Assembly (NCBI RefSeq): GCF_014202575.1
Contig: NZ_JACHHB010000012.1
Coordinates: forward strand, 30,308-94,307
Direction of reading: 5' to 3'
Source of the DNA: Texcoconibacillus texcoconensis
GTDB taxonomy: Bacteria; Bacillota; Bacilli; Bacillales; Salisediminibacteriaceae
DNA length: 64,000 nucleotides
Part shown: one piece after another, positions 33,815 to 42,346 of the stretch
How positions within the stretch are numbered: position 1 is the stretch's first letter
Layout: each line of letters begins with the position of its first letter
Made by a program: the position numbers and the translations under genes
The notes under the pieces: generated by a model
What the model was told of the DNA's origin: nothing
The model's database searches: none
Seen by the model: the letters and a program-made list of their open reading frames with translations, nothing else

Positions 33815-34501
33815 TTAAATGTATCCTTTTTCTTTCAAGGACGTAAAGCATTTGTCACCAATAATAACGTGGTCCAATAATTCAATACCGATCATTTGTC
33901 CACATTCGGTGAGACGACGGGTCACATCAATATCTTCACGACTCGGGTCTGGATTTCCGCTCGGGTGATTGTGTAAACAAATCACAGCTGCTGCTGAGTA
34001 ACGCAAAGCCTGTTTATACACTTCACGAGGATGAACAATCGATGCATTGAGACTCCCGATAAAAATCGTATCCTTATATAAAACTTCATTCTTTGTATTT
34101 AGATAAATCGCTACAAAATGTTCTTGCATTAAGTGGCGCATATCATCCATGACGAGTTTGGACACATCTTCAGGCGAACGAATCGCATAGCGTTCTTCAG
34201 CTGGAACACTATTCATCCGACGTCCAATTTCCATCGCTGCCTTCATTTGTACAGCTTTTGCATCACCAACACCACGAATTTGTTTCAATTCATGGATTGA
34301 CGCATCTTTTAAAAAGCGCAAGTTTTTAAAGTGAGAAAGAACTCGCCCTGCAAGCTGAACGACTGATTCTTCTTTCGTTCCTGAACCTAAAAGTAAAGCG
34401 AATAACTCTTGATTTGAAAGAGACTGAGCCCCTTCTTGTAACATTCTTTCTCGTGGGCGTTCTGACTTTGGTACATCACGAATCATCATTGGTTTAACCA
34501 T
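33815..34501 (-). CDS. radC: RadC family JAMM-domain protein
   Basis: A 228-residue protein. An N-terminal helix-hairpin-helix-like part (LKQIRGVGDAKAVQMKAAME) is followed by the JAMM/MPN+ metalloprotease-like domain. The zinc signature is HNHPSGNPDPSREDIDVT (HxHx7Sx2D). Real function is unsettled; a DNA-repair role is historical. TATGGAGGTCATGAG fixes ATG 34501 rather than 34543. Between mreB and maf as in other Bacillus. Confidence 0.95.
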   Translation of the reverse strand: MVKPMMIRDVPKSERPRERMLQEGAQSLSNQELFALLLGSGTKEESVVQLAGRVLSHFKNLRFLKDASIHELKQIRGVGDAKAVQMKAAMEIGRRMNSVPAEERYAIRSPEDVSKLVMDDMRHLMQEHFVAIYLNTKNEVLYKDTIFIGSLNASIVHPREVYKQALRYSAAAVICLHNHPSGNPDPSREDIDVTRRLTECGQMIGIELLDHVIIGDKCFTSLKEKGYI

Positions 34502-34582
34502 CTCATGACCTCCATATGAATATTCACCTATATCTAGAACCATCGCTAGTCACGGTGAATGTACATAGAGGAGAGACGACGA

Positions 34583-35161
34583 TCATCGAAACAGGTGTGA
34601 TGATACTTGATAAGACGCTAACGTACGTACAACTTTGGAAACTGGCAAGCCAACAACAGAAAAGTAATCGCCTGAGATACGCTCAACGAACAAGGAACCG
34701 ACCCCTTGAATCCCATAACCACCTGCTTTATCAAATGCTTCTTGCGTATTGATATAGGCGGTGATTTCTTCATCCGTCAAAGGATAAAATGAAACATCCA
34801 CTTCTTCATAAAAAGATTCCATACCCTCTTCAGATACAATACAGACCCCTGTGAATACTTGATGCGTGCGACCTGATAATGCACGAAGCATACGAAAAGC
34901 TTCTTGTTCACTAGCGGGTTTACCAAGAATTTCACCGTCCAGACTAACGACAGTATCTGAACCGAGAACGATCGATTGAGGATGTTGTTCGAAAACAGTC
35001 GTCGCCTTTTGTTCAGCAAGCGATAGAACTGCTTCCTCTGGCGTAAACTGTTCGTCAATTTGTTCATTGGCGTCACTTACGACGATGGAAAACGAAATCC
35101 CTGCTTGTTCAAGCAAGTCTTTTCTTCGAGGTGATGCTGAGGCTAAAATAAGTGGTTTCAA
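34583..35161 (-). CDS. maf: Maf nucleoside-triphosphate pyrophosphatase
   Basis: A 192-residue protein. ILASASPRRKDLLEQAGI at the N-terminus and VLGSDTVVSLDGEILGKP are Maf/YceF signatures, with YGIQGVGSLFVERISGDYFS near the end. It hydrolyses dTTP/UTP or modified pyrimidine NTPs; overexpression inhibits septation in Bacillus. TTG start after AAAGGAGGATCTCC. Confidence 0.95.
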   Translation of the reverse strand: MKPLILASASPRRKDLLEQAGISFSIVVSDANEQIDEQFTPEEAVLSLAEQKATTVFEQHPQSIVLGSDTVVSLDGEILGKPASEQEAFRMLRALSGRTHQVFTGVCIVSEEGMESFYEEVDVSFYPLTDEEITAYINTQEAFDKAGGYGIQGVGSLFVERISGDYFSVVGLPVSKVVRTLASYQVSSHLFR

Positions 35162-35250
35162 GGAGATCCTCCTTTCACTGATTGTGCATATTGTTCAGGA
35201 GGATACTTTAAGCATACCAAACCGAACAATATGTCACAATCATTTTTCAA

Positions 35251-36678
35251 TTATTTTCGATCTCTATACAATAAATCACGTCCCGATACCCCTGGGTTTG
35301 TCATATCTTGCGGATCTAAAATTTGATTTAATTCTTCTTCTGTTAATATTCCTTTTTCTACGCAAATTTCTCGAACGGACCTACCGCTAGAAATCGCTTC
35401 TTTTGCAATACGAGAAGCTGTTTCATAGCCAACATGAGGGTTGATCGCTGTAATAATTCCGACACTGTGTTCAACCAATTCACGGCAACGTTCTACATTA
35501 GCAGTCATTCCCTCAATGGCATATTCACGATACACATTCAAACCATTTTGTAAGATTGTAAATGATTGCAATAAGTTAAATACAAGTACTGGTTGCATCA
35601 CATTTAACTCTAATTGACCTGCTTCCGAAGCAAGACTGATCGTCTGATCGTTGCCCTGGACTTGGAATGCGATTTGGTTAACCACTTCGCACATGACAGG
35701 GTTTACTTTTCCTGGCATAATCGATGATCCTGCTTGACGAGGCGGCAAGTTGATTTCATTTAATCCTGTGCGCGGCCCTGAACTCATGAGGCGAAGGTCA
35801 TTGGCTTGCTTTGACAAATTAATCGAGAGAATCTTCATTGAACTAGACAATTGCGTATAAACGTCTGTATTTTGGGTCGCATCGACGAGATGTTCTGCTG
35901 AATAAAACGGATGTCCCGTTAACTCTTGCAAATACCCAACGACATTATCTATGTATTCAGGCATTGCATTCAATCCTGTTCCGACAGCGGTTGCGCCCAT
36001 GTTGATCTCATATAGTTGGTTGACCGACTGTTTGAATCTTTTTAAATCGCGCTCGAGGACACGTCGATAGGCACCAAACTCTTGTCCGAGACGAATCGGT
36101 ACTGCATCTTGCAAATGCGTACGCCCCATTTTAATGACGTCATCAAATTCCGCTTCCTTCTCCTTTATCGCTTCGATGGCACCACTTAGCGCATCAATCA
36201 AACCACTTGATAGTTTCAAACAAGCGATGTGAATCGCTGTAGGTAGCGCATCGTTCGTGGACTGCGCCATATTTACATGGGTCGTTGGGCTGACGTGTAT
36301 GTAATCTCCCTTTTCTCCACCGATGATTTCGATTGCACGGTTGGCAATGACTTCATTGGCATTCATATTCAAAGAGGTCCCTGCCCCTCCCTGAATACTA
36401 TCGACGATAAACTCGCCGTTCAAATGGCCATCAATCACTTCTTGTGCAGCTTCAATAATCGCATCCGCAATGTTAGGTGATAACGCACCAACATCTCGGT
36501 TCGCCATTGCTGCTGCTTTTTTAACGTATCCAAGACCACGAATTAATTCCACATGGGGCGGATAGCCCGTAATCGGGAAATTTTCCACTGCCCGCATCGT
36601 TTGAATTCCGTAATATGCCTGTTTTGGGATCTTCTTTTCTCCCATTAAATCCCGTTCTACTCGCATTTGATCAGCCAT
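35251..36678 (-). CDS. aspA: aspartate ammonia-lyase
   Basis: A 475-residue member of the fumarase/aspartase superfamily: GSSIMPGKVNPVMCEVVNQ (signature loop with the catalytic Ser), SPTTHVNMAQSTNDA and GRTHLQDAVPIRLGQEF. The QSTNDALPTA segment and AspA-like N-terminus (MRVERDLMGEKKIP) favour aspartase over class II fumarase. It deaminates L-aspartate to fumarate. Usually paired with asparaginase (ansAB) in Bacillus; here alone, inserted between maf and spoIIB, with its own promoter. Confidence 0.92.
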   Translation of the reverse strand: MADQMRVERDLMGEKKIPKQAYYGIQTMRAVENFPITGYPPHVELIRGLGYVKKAAAMANRDVGALSPNIADAIIEAAQEVIDGHLNGEFIVDSIQGGAGTSLNMNANEVIANRAIEIIGGEKGDYIHVSPTTHVNMAQSTNDALPTAIHIACLKLSSGLIDALSGAIEAIKEKEAEFDDVIKMGRTHLQDAVPIRLGQEFGAYRRVLERDLKRFKQSVNQLYEINMGATAVGTGLNAMPEYIDNVVGYLQELTGHPFYSAEHLVDATQNTDVYTQLSSSMKILSINLSKQANDLRLMSSGPRTGLNEINLPPRQAGSSIMPGKVNPVMCEVVNQIAFQVQGNDQTISLASEAGQLELNVMQPVLVFNLLQSFTILQNGLNVYREYAIEGMTANVERCRELVEHSVGIITAINPHVGYETASRIAKEAISSGRSVREICVEKGILTEEELNQILDPQDMTNPGVSGRDLLYRDRK

Positions 36679-36745
36679 TATGACTCCGTCCTTTCTATAT
36701 GCTTATCCTATCCGTATAGGTATTTTCCATTCAACCATCCCCATT

Positions 36746-36774
36746 ATTGTAAGGAATCTAGCAAACTATGTAAA
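36746..36774 (-). promoter_or_regulatory. sigma-A promoter of aspA
   Basis: Minus strand TTTACA (36769-36774), 17-bp spacer, TACAAT (36746-36751), about 60 nt upstream of the start codon. Confidence 0.8.
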
Positions 36775-36817
36775 CGAAAAGAGCATATATTCATAATAAA
36801 TAATCCCCTCCGTTATA

Positions 36818-36858
36818 CGAAAAGGTACATCCATTACACTTTTGATGTACCTTTTACT
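36818..36858. terminator. terminator between spoIIB and aspA
   Basis: AAAAGGTACATC pairs with GATGTACCTTTT around an 11-nt loop; both strands end in T-rich tracts. Confidence 0.8.
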
Positions 36859-36887
36859 TTGGAGAGGATCTTCATGACTTATTTTGT

Positions 36888-37970
36888 TCACAACGAATGG
36901 ACAAGTTGATCATATGATGCAAGGCCATCGAGAACAGCTTGTTGGAATGACCAATTCACCATTTCATCACTTTCACTTGTTTTATAACCAGTAATAACTG
37001 CCGAAACCAATTGTGTGATATATTGGTCCTTCCATTCACCTCCGGACCCTTCTAACTGAATGGCTTGATCATACCATTCCTCTAACGCTTGATGGTCAAC
37101 GTCAATGGGCTCATCAGCATGTCCTCCATGCTTTGCTAACCCCACCAACCTTTCGCCGCCTTCATATAACCACTCAGCTAATTCTTCATCTTCAACTGCA
37201 ATTTTCGGTGTCTCATGCTCTTTCACATACGTTTCTTGCCCTTGTCCTGCGTAGTAGTCCATGAACGTACCAACTTCATCTCTTTCTTTGGCTACGCCAA
37301 TATACATAAATGTTGTGTCTTCACTTAGAACAAGTGTAGAGGCACCACCACGTTCTTGAATTGATTCAGCGTATGTTTTTCCCGTTTCAATATCTGAGAA
37401 AGCGCCCCCTTGGACAACGGTAAATGAACGCGCAGGCACCAAATAACCATCTTCATGCCCTCCATCAACTGCCGAGGCCACTGTTCCACCTTGCGAATCA
37501 GTCATATTAACGCCCCCAGAAGCCTCTGAGGACAGTTCATTTGATGTAAATAACGATAAAATAATCGAACCTAACACTAACCCGAAAAAGACTGCACCAA
37601 ATACAATGCCTAATGTACGCCATTGGTGTGGCTGTAATTCAAAAGTCCAAGGTTTGCCACGGCGTTTTTTGCGAGCAAAGGGTGGCAGCTTCGGACTTTT
37701 TTCGCTCTTGCCATCATCCCAATACGGCTCATTATCACGCTCATGCTTGTCCCGTCTTTCTTCAAAATCAATCACGTTTTTCTTTTCTTCTTGTGCGTCG
37801 TCATTTGATGAGAACGAATAAATGCTTGTCCCTTCTGAGTCAGTTTGCTGTTCAGCTAACTCAACCTGCATTGTTTCGTGACCTTTGACTGAAGAATTCG
37901 CCTCTTTCCTCTCTTTAAATTGATGTTGCTCCCCGTTTAAACGAACTGATATACGCGGGTCGTAAGCCAC
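36888..37970 (-). CDS. spoIIB: SpoIIB-like SPOR-domain protein
   Basis: A 360-residue bitopic protein. A charged cytoplasmic N-terminus of about 120 residues ends in KKRRGKPW. One transmembrane helix follows (about 118-140, LGIVFGAVFFGLVLGSIIL). The extracytoplasmic part contains a SPOR-like domain (about 175-240; RSFTVVQGGAFSDIETGKTY, then VAKERDEVGTFMDYY). Matches SpoIIB, which binds septal peptidoglycan and helps localise engulfment proteins. GTG start after GAAAGGGGCTGACGAAC. Its position next to maf/radC and the pilus genes matches Bacillus comC-spoIIB-maf synteny. Confidence 0.88.
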   Translation of the reverse strand: MAYDPRISVRLNGEQHQFKERKEANSSVKGHETMQVELAEQQTDSEGTSIYSFSSNDDAQEEKKNVIDFEERRDKHERDNEPYWDDGKSEKSPKLPPFARKKRRGKPWTFELQPHQWRTLGIVFGAVFFGLVLGSIILSLFTSNELSSEASGGVNMTDSQGGTVASAVDGGHEDGYLVPARSFTVVQGGAFSDIETGKTYAESIQERGGASTLVLSEDTTFMYIGVAKERDEVGTFMDYYAGQGQETYVKEHETPKIAVEDEELAEWLYEGGERLVGLAKHGGHADEPIDVDHQALEEWYDQAIQLEGSGGEWKDQYITQLVSAVITGYKTSESDEMVNWSFQQAVLDGLASYDQLVHSL

Positions 37971-38070
37971 GTTCGTCAGCCCCTTTCTAGTTTCCGTTTT
38001 ACTATAGACTATTAACGAGAAAAAAATAATAGAACGAGAAGTTTTGTGCTTTTAGACATTTTTTGATTTT

Positions 38071-38240
38071 CATAATCGATGATGTAAAGATCATTTCCGA
38101 ACATGGATTGTGATTTTCACTGCAGGCGGACGCTTTCCCAAGGGCTTGTCTTCAGCTAAATTCAGCTCCACGATCCGTCGCTGAATTGGATCTTCAGACT
38201 GCGATTATCCTTTGGGCGTCACCGCCTTTCGTTTCAATCA
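38071..38240. repeat. dispersed GC-rich intergenic repeat, copy B
   Basis: 38071-38145 is an inverted near-identical copy of 27321-27395, centred on CTGCAGGCGGACGCTTTCCC. To the right (38146-38240) lie two CTTCAG/GGATCTTCAG stretches able to fold back. Fills the 332-bp gap between pilO and spoIIB. No coding content recognised. Confidence 0.85.
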
Positions 38241-38302
38241 GTTTCAAAAACGAACGTTAAACTTCGTAATAACTGATTACATTCGTGAGGTTGGTTAAAA
38301 CA

Positions 38303-38956
38303 TTATGACATTGGTTCTCCTTGAAAAAAAGCATCGATGTCTGTAGAACCTTCGATCGTCATAGAGGAATCCCTTATTTGTTCGTGTAACATTTCATTCG
38401 GAATATAGTAAGAAGTGACCGTTACGTTAAAATTTTTCGGTGCCACACCATCAATTTGTGTATCGGTATCTGTTCCTTGGTAATAGACTTCTTCAATATT
38501 CACAAGACGAGGGAGGCGATCTAATTCATCAAAGAAGCGTTGTAATGATGCGTCGCTTGTCGCTTGAACTTGCATATTCACTTGCTGGCGTTGGATCGCT
38601 GACTCGTCACCTTCCTCACGCTCTTGTTGAGAAAAATTCGCTTCTGTCATATACACATTAGCTAATGACTCAGCTCGTAATAAATCCATCACCCACACTT
38701 CAGTCATTGGTGCGGGAGGAAGTTTTCGCAAGTCGTCACTATACCTTCCGTCTTGACGCTCACGTTCTTGTTCAACTTCTTGATAAACCCCTTCAATTTG
38801 TTGCAATTGTCCCTCAGCTTGCTCATAATCAGCGATTGCGTCCGCTCGTTCTGACCAACGTGGAGATAAATAAAGAAAGCTAAGAATGATGATCGCCAAG
38901 CACAACACAACAACAGTCAAAGTTACGAGCATTCGCTCTCTTTTCGTGTTAATCAT
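38303..38956 (-). CDS. pilO: PilO-like type IV pilus assembly protein
   Basis: About 217 residues. A short cytoplasmic N-terminus and one transmembrane helix (about 8-32) precede a coiled coil (about 40-75), then a ferredoxin-like domain (YYQGTDTDTQIDGVAPKNFN, then VTVTSYYIP). This is the PilO layout, but sequence conservation is low, so the call leans on the operon position after pilM and pilN. ATG 38956 is favoured by GAGGAGG spacing; it overlaps the pilN stop by 8 nt. PilO pairs with PilN in the alignment subcomplex. Confidence 0.8.
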   Translation of the reverse strand: MINTKRERMLVTLTVVVLCLAIIILSFLYLSPRWSERADAIADYEQAEGQLQQIEGVYQEVEQERERQDGRYSDDLRKLPPAPMTEVWVMDLLRAESLANVYMTEANFSQQEREEGDESAIQRQQVNMQVQATSDASLQRFFDELDRLPRLVNIEEVYYQGTDTDTQIDGVAPKNFNVTVTSYYIPNEMLHEQIRDSSMTIEGSTDIDAFFQGEPMS

Positions 38957-39539
38957 TCTCATCTTCCTCCTCGTCTGACGTCACGCCTTCTGAGAACATC
39001 AGCGTTAAATTTGCTCGATACTTCGGTAATATATCTTCATCTCCATATAACGAAAGGTCGTCGGAAAATTCACTATCAATTCTCTCAAGCCAAACCTCAT
39101 CAATGTAAGACGTATCTTGCCACTCTTCTTGATATACTGCGATAGCATCGATCGTTTCAAAATCGATAGACAAAAATAGCTCTTCTGGATATCCATAATG
39201 AATTTCTGTTACGACCGCTTCATCTGGGAGGTAAGCGTCGATATCTGAAAATACTTCTGAGAAAGGAAACAAACCTTCTTCAACTTCATCAACATATTGT
39301 GACCACTGATGAATATCTGATGAGCGCCACTTCTCTATGTCTTGCGCTCGCTCATCATAGCTTGTCCACAAGTGATCCGCTTGTTGCCGCCATTCTCTCG
39401 CCTCTTGCTCAAGGTGTTGACCATATAACCAAACAGACAGGGCAAACGCTATAAGAAAAGCTATCAGTAAAATGAGGAAACGTTTTAGGGTTGATTTATT
39501 TCGTTGTTCTTCTGGTAGCAAATTAATTTCAACAGCCAT
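38949..39539 (-). CDS. pilN: PilN-like type IV pilus assembly protein
   Basis: A 196-residue protein. VEINLLPEEQRNK at the N-terminus is the conserved PilN motif that binds the PilM groove. One transmembrane helix (about 19-40) follows, then a periplasmic-type domain and an acidic tail (SDEEEDEND). GAGGTGTAACG supports the ATG; 2 nt separate it from pilM. Confidence 0.9.
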   Translation of the reverse strand: MAVEINLLPEEQRNKSTLKRFLILLIAFLIAFALSVWLYGQHLEQEAREWRQQADHLWTSYDERAQDIEKWRSSDIHQWSQYVDEVEEGLFPFSEVFSDIDAYLPDEAVVTEIHYGYPEELFLSIDFETIDAIAVYQEEWQDTSYIDEVWLERIDSEFSDDLSLYGDEDILPKYRANLTLMFSEGVTSDEEEDEND

Positions 39540-39541
39540 CG

Positions 39542-40492
39542 TTACACCTCATTTTTTAAAATCAAACCTGCCACTTCATTATGCGTTCGTAGTATCGCAT
39601 ATGGTTCATCTGTTTTTTCATCCATACTTGGTAACACTTTATAACCTTCGGCGCTAAACTCGCGGTGAAGTTCTCGTTCAATTGCGGAATCACCCGTTAT
39701 TACGATTCGCGTTACGCCTTTTTGTCCTTGGTGGAGACTGTAGCGATAAAAATTTAACACTTTATCGATCTCCGTTCTTATCGTCGACACAAGGTGCAAT
39801 TGATCGCCTTCGTGATCCTCACTTTCTCCATCTTGTACGACACGCAAACTTTCTGCAAATGAGATATAGCGCATTAAGTATGGAATGCCTTGGTGAAAAA
39901 CACTGAGGTTAACTGCATCGCCACGAAATTGGATCACAAGGTCATGATCCTCTTTCGTGACAAGGTCAAGCCACTCGACTAGACGAAAAACGCTAAGTGC
40001 CGACACATCGGCAACGACAGGTTTTAATCCCGCCTTTGTCAATGCTCGTTGATACGTCTCAATCACATGTTCTGGTGCAGCGAAAACGAGTAATTCACGC
40101 TCCCCTTCTTTTTCACCGAGTGGATAAATATCAAAAACAGGTTGTTGGAACGGCAAATGTAAGGTCTCCCCTAGTTCACTATAAAGGTGGCCGTAGGCTT
40201 CTTCTAAAGGAACATCTAATGGAATCTTATGTTTTCGTAACACGACAGTGGAATCAGGGATATGAAAATAGGCCTCTTGTCGACGCAATTTCCAGTCTTT
40301 TACGCATTGCTTTAATATATCAGTAAATTGTTTTTCATCTTGAATGACACCCGATTCAATTACCCCTTCTGGAAGTGGGGCTTCGCCATGTCGTATGAGC
40401 GCCTTCGGATCCGGGCGCCGACTATGAGCGTAACGAATCACGTCATCGTGAAACGATAAAACGGTTCGTTGATTTCTGTTTAGTATGGGCAT
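39542..40492 (-). CDS. pilM: PilM-like actin-fold type IV pilus protein
   Basis: A 316-residue cytoplasmic protein with the PilM pattern: VLSFHDDVIRYAHSR near the start, HIPDSTVVLRKHKIP, LVFAAPEHVIETYQRALTKAG and the DKVLNFYRYSL segment. It belongs to the FtsA/actin fold, binds the PilN N-terminus and links the motor to the membrane subcomplex. AAGGAGGCCCGTGT supports the ATG. Confidence 0.9.
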   Translation of the reverse strand: MPILNRNQRTVLSFHDDVIRYAHSRRPDPKALIRHGEAPLPEGVIESGVIQDEKQFTDILKQCVKDWKLRRQEAYFHIPDSTVVLRKHKIPLDVPLEEAYGHLYSELGETLHLPFQQPVFDIYPLGEKEGERELLVFAAPEHVIETYQRALTKAGLKPVVADVSALSVFRLVEWLDLVTKEDHDLVIQFRGDAVNLSVFHQGIPYLMRYISFAESLRVVQDGESEDHEGDQLHLVSTIRTEIDKVLNFYRYSLHQGQKGVTRIVITGDSAIERELHREFSAEGYKVLPSMDEKTDEPYAILRTHNEVAGLILKNEV

Positions 40493-40519
40493 ACACGGGC
40501 CTCCTTCACGAACAAATGA

Positions 40520-41275
40520 TTATAGCCATTGGACATACCAAGCCCAGATGTTTTCACCTATGATGTAAGCGATAAGTGCAGCCATCGCAATAAAGGGCGC
40601 AAACGGGATGTGTTGTCTTCGTTTTATCCAACCGAAAGCCCTGAAACTTAACCCGACAACTGCACCGATGACCGAGGCGAAAAAAAGCGTTAAAAGGGTT
40701 TGTACCGTTCCAAGCACGAAGCCGAGAACGAAAAATAATTTAATATCGCCCCCACCCATGCCTCCCTTTGAGACGTAAGCAATTGCTAGCAATACGAGAA
40801 ATCCGACAGCACCAGCAAGCGGTGCGTCCCACCATGGTTCAAGCGGGGCAATGGAGAAACGTAACAGCGCAATCGGGATAAAAAACAATAAGAGTACCCG
40901 GTTAAGAATAAGCATCGCCGTTAAATCTGTGACGACAATAATATGTAAAAGCGAAACAAATAATAAAGCGACGATTGTTTCTGTAGAAAAGCCAAATATG
41001 TAAACCATCGTCGCAAATAAACTACCTGTCATCAGTTCCATCGTCGGATAGAGGAGGGAGATCTTCGTTTGACACCCGCGACAACGCCCTTTTAGGACGA
41101 GATAAGAGAGCAGAGGGATTAAGTCGATCGCCTGTAGCGTACGTTTACAATTCGGACAATGCGATCGTGGTGAGACGACCGATTCACCGGCCACCCAACG
41201 CAAACCGACGACGTTATAAAACGAGCCTAATACAAGCCCAATAATGAATGCGTAAATTACGGCAAATGTAAGCAT
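40520..41275 (-). CDS. comC: prepilin peptidase / N-methyltransferase (ComC/PilD)
   Basis: A 251-residue polytopic aspartyl protease. Two CxxC pairs in the first cytoplasmic loop (HCPNCKRTL and RCRGCQTK) form the zinc site typical of bifunctional PilD enzymes. Catalytic Asp residues are in VTDLTAML and GMGGGDIKL. It cleaves the pilin leader before +1 and methylates the new N-terminus. Located between the pilin and pilM genes. It presumably also processes ComG pseudopilins, encoded elsewhere. Confidence 0.95.
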   Translation of the reverse strand: MLTFAVIYAFIIGLVLGSFYNVVGLRWVAGESVVSPRSHCPNCKRTLQAIDLIPLLSYLVLKGRCRGCQTKISLLYPTMELMTGSLFATMVYIFGFSTETIVALLFVSLLHIIVVTDLTAMLILNRVLLLFFIPIALLRFSIAPLEPWWDAPLAGAVGFLVLLAIAYVSKGGMGGGDIKLFFVLGFVLGTVQTLLTLFFASVIGAVVGLSFRAFGWIKRRQHIPFAPFIAMAALIAYIIGENIWAWYVQWL

Positions 41276-41460
41276 AACCTTCGTCCTTTACGAGTCGATT
41301 GTAACAAACCTTTTGTTCTATTTTAGCACCGTTTTTGGTTTAGGAGAAACGAAGTTGAAAAAAATGATTGTATCAGTCGTTTGTAGGAGGTTTTTCTTTA
41401 GAGGAACACATAATTTTTAGTTGTTATGTTCCTTTTGAACAAGAAGGTTATCATGAGAAT

Positions 41461-41515
41461 CCGTTACAGGCGGACGCCTTCCGCGGGCAACGCTTCAGCT
41501 TCCTCTTGGTGGCAT
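41461..41515. repeat. fragment of the dispersed GC-rich repeat, copy C
   Basis: CAGGCGGACGCCTTCCGCGG and CGCTTCAGCTTCCTC match the core of copy B (CAGGCGGACGCTTTCCC ... CTTCAGCT) and the consensus of a dispersed element seen across Bacillus genomes (recollection). The rest of the 376-bp gap between comC and the pilin gene shows nothing recognisable apart from the pilin terminator. Confidence 0.7.
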
Positions 41516-41610
41516 CGATAATAATTAAGTAAGAAATACTTCAGTTATTATTAAGTTTTACAATTTTCACCTTTTTGTCCACTTATTTCTTACTCAAACA
41601 TTTTACTCAT

Positions 41611-41648
41611 ACAAAAAATCCCCTCCGAGTTTTCGGAGGGGGAGGTGT
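41611..41648 (-). terminator. terminator of the pilin gene
   Basis: Minus strand CCCCTCCGA / TCGGAGGGG with loop AAAC, followed by ATTTTTT. It separates the pilin gene from comC-pilMNO. Confidence 0.9.
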
Positions 41649-41651
41649 TTA

Positions 41652-42176
41652 TTATTCAGAGCCACCATCTAGATCAACGATTTCGCGGCCGTGTTCGCGG
41701 ATGTCTTCGATGTGGATTGCATCATCGAATTCGTCGTGACCTAGATCTTCTTCCGATGCACTAGCTTCACTAATATAATCCTCAATCTTCACGTAATAAT
41801 TGTAACCTGTGCTGTCATCGTCTTCAGTAACGATAACATAGGAATTATTCCCATCAATATTATCATCACTTGAAGGATCTGCCACTGGTTCCAAGTAGCC
41901 ATTTTCGACGAGTGAAGGTTCATCAGATTGACCTCCCTCTGGTCCTTCTACATAAATCTTCACTTCACCATCCTCAAACCCTGGATTCGATGTCATATAC
42001 AATTGTGCAGAACTAGCCATTTGCTCAGCGTTAGCCACGTGTGCATCTTTCTCTGCGTTATTAAGAATACCACCGATACTTGGTACCGCGATCGCGGCAA
42101 GAATACCTAAGATAACGACGACTGCGAGTAGTTCAACGAGTGTCAAACCTCTCTGGTTTCGTAACAACCGTTTCAT
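41652..42176 (-). CDS. type IV pilin
   Basis: A 174-residue prepilin: leader MKRLLRNQRG, cleavage at G|L, mature LTLVELLAVVVILGILAAIA with Glu at +5. +1 is Leu rather than the commoner Phe. The mature protein is strongly acidic (runs such as DDDNIDG, VTEDDDSTG and DLDGGSE), compatible with an alkaliphile or halophile surface. ATG 42176 is chosen for GGAGGAG spacing. It is the only pilin in the locus, so probably the major subunit. It has its own leader (c-di-GMP-II riboswitch) and terminator, so it can be expressed separately from pilBTC. Confidence 0.93.
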   Translation of the reverse strand: MKRLLRNQRGLTLVELLAVVVILGILAAIAVPSIGGILNNAEKDAHVANAEQMASSAQLYMTSNPGFEDGEVKIYVEGPEGGQSDEPSLVENGYLEPVADPSSDDNIDGNNSYVIVTEDDDSTGYNYYVKIEDYISEASASEEDLGHDEFDDAIHIEDIREHGREIVDLDGGSE

Positions 42177-42215
42177 CATCTCTCCTCCTCTTTTCATCTA
42201 TGAAATCACAGTATT

Positions 42216-42290
42216 TTTTGGTCGGTTGCACTACTCACTCCACGTTGTCAAAGTGCCCAAATCAAGACAACATTTCATCGCGCCCGAGTT
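42216..42290 (-). promoter_or_regulatory. c-di-GMP-II riboswitch of the pilin gene
   Basis: Minus-strand leader. P2 TGTTGTC/GACAACG (42266-42272 / 42243-42249) has a loop with GGGCACTT; GCACT (42252-42256) can pair with AGTGC (42228-42232). The conserved GTAGTGCAACCGACC ends at 42220. It shares the loop and 3' tract with the copy at 17785-17876 while P2 differs by compensatory changes. There is no terminator. ATGAAAT in the junction (42272-42278) can instead pair with ATTTCAT (42200-42206) just before the ribosome-binding site, suggesting translational or structural control (inference). Confidence 0.9.
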
Positions 42291-42299
42291 TCTATTACG

Positions 42300-42335
42300 A
42301 TTATATGATAAATCCGCCTAAATAACTACTGTCAA
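42300..42335 (-). promoter_or_regulatory. candidate promoter of the riboswitch/pilin transcript
   Basis: Minus strand perfect TTGACA (42330-42335) and perfect TATAAT (42300-42305), but with a 24-bp spacer. Either an activator compensates or another hexamer is used (TTTATC at 17 bp from the TTGACA). Confidence 0.45.
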
Positions 42336-42346
42336 TCTATCCCTCA

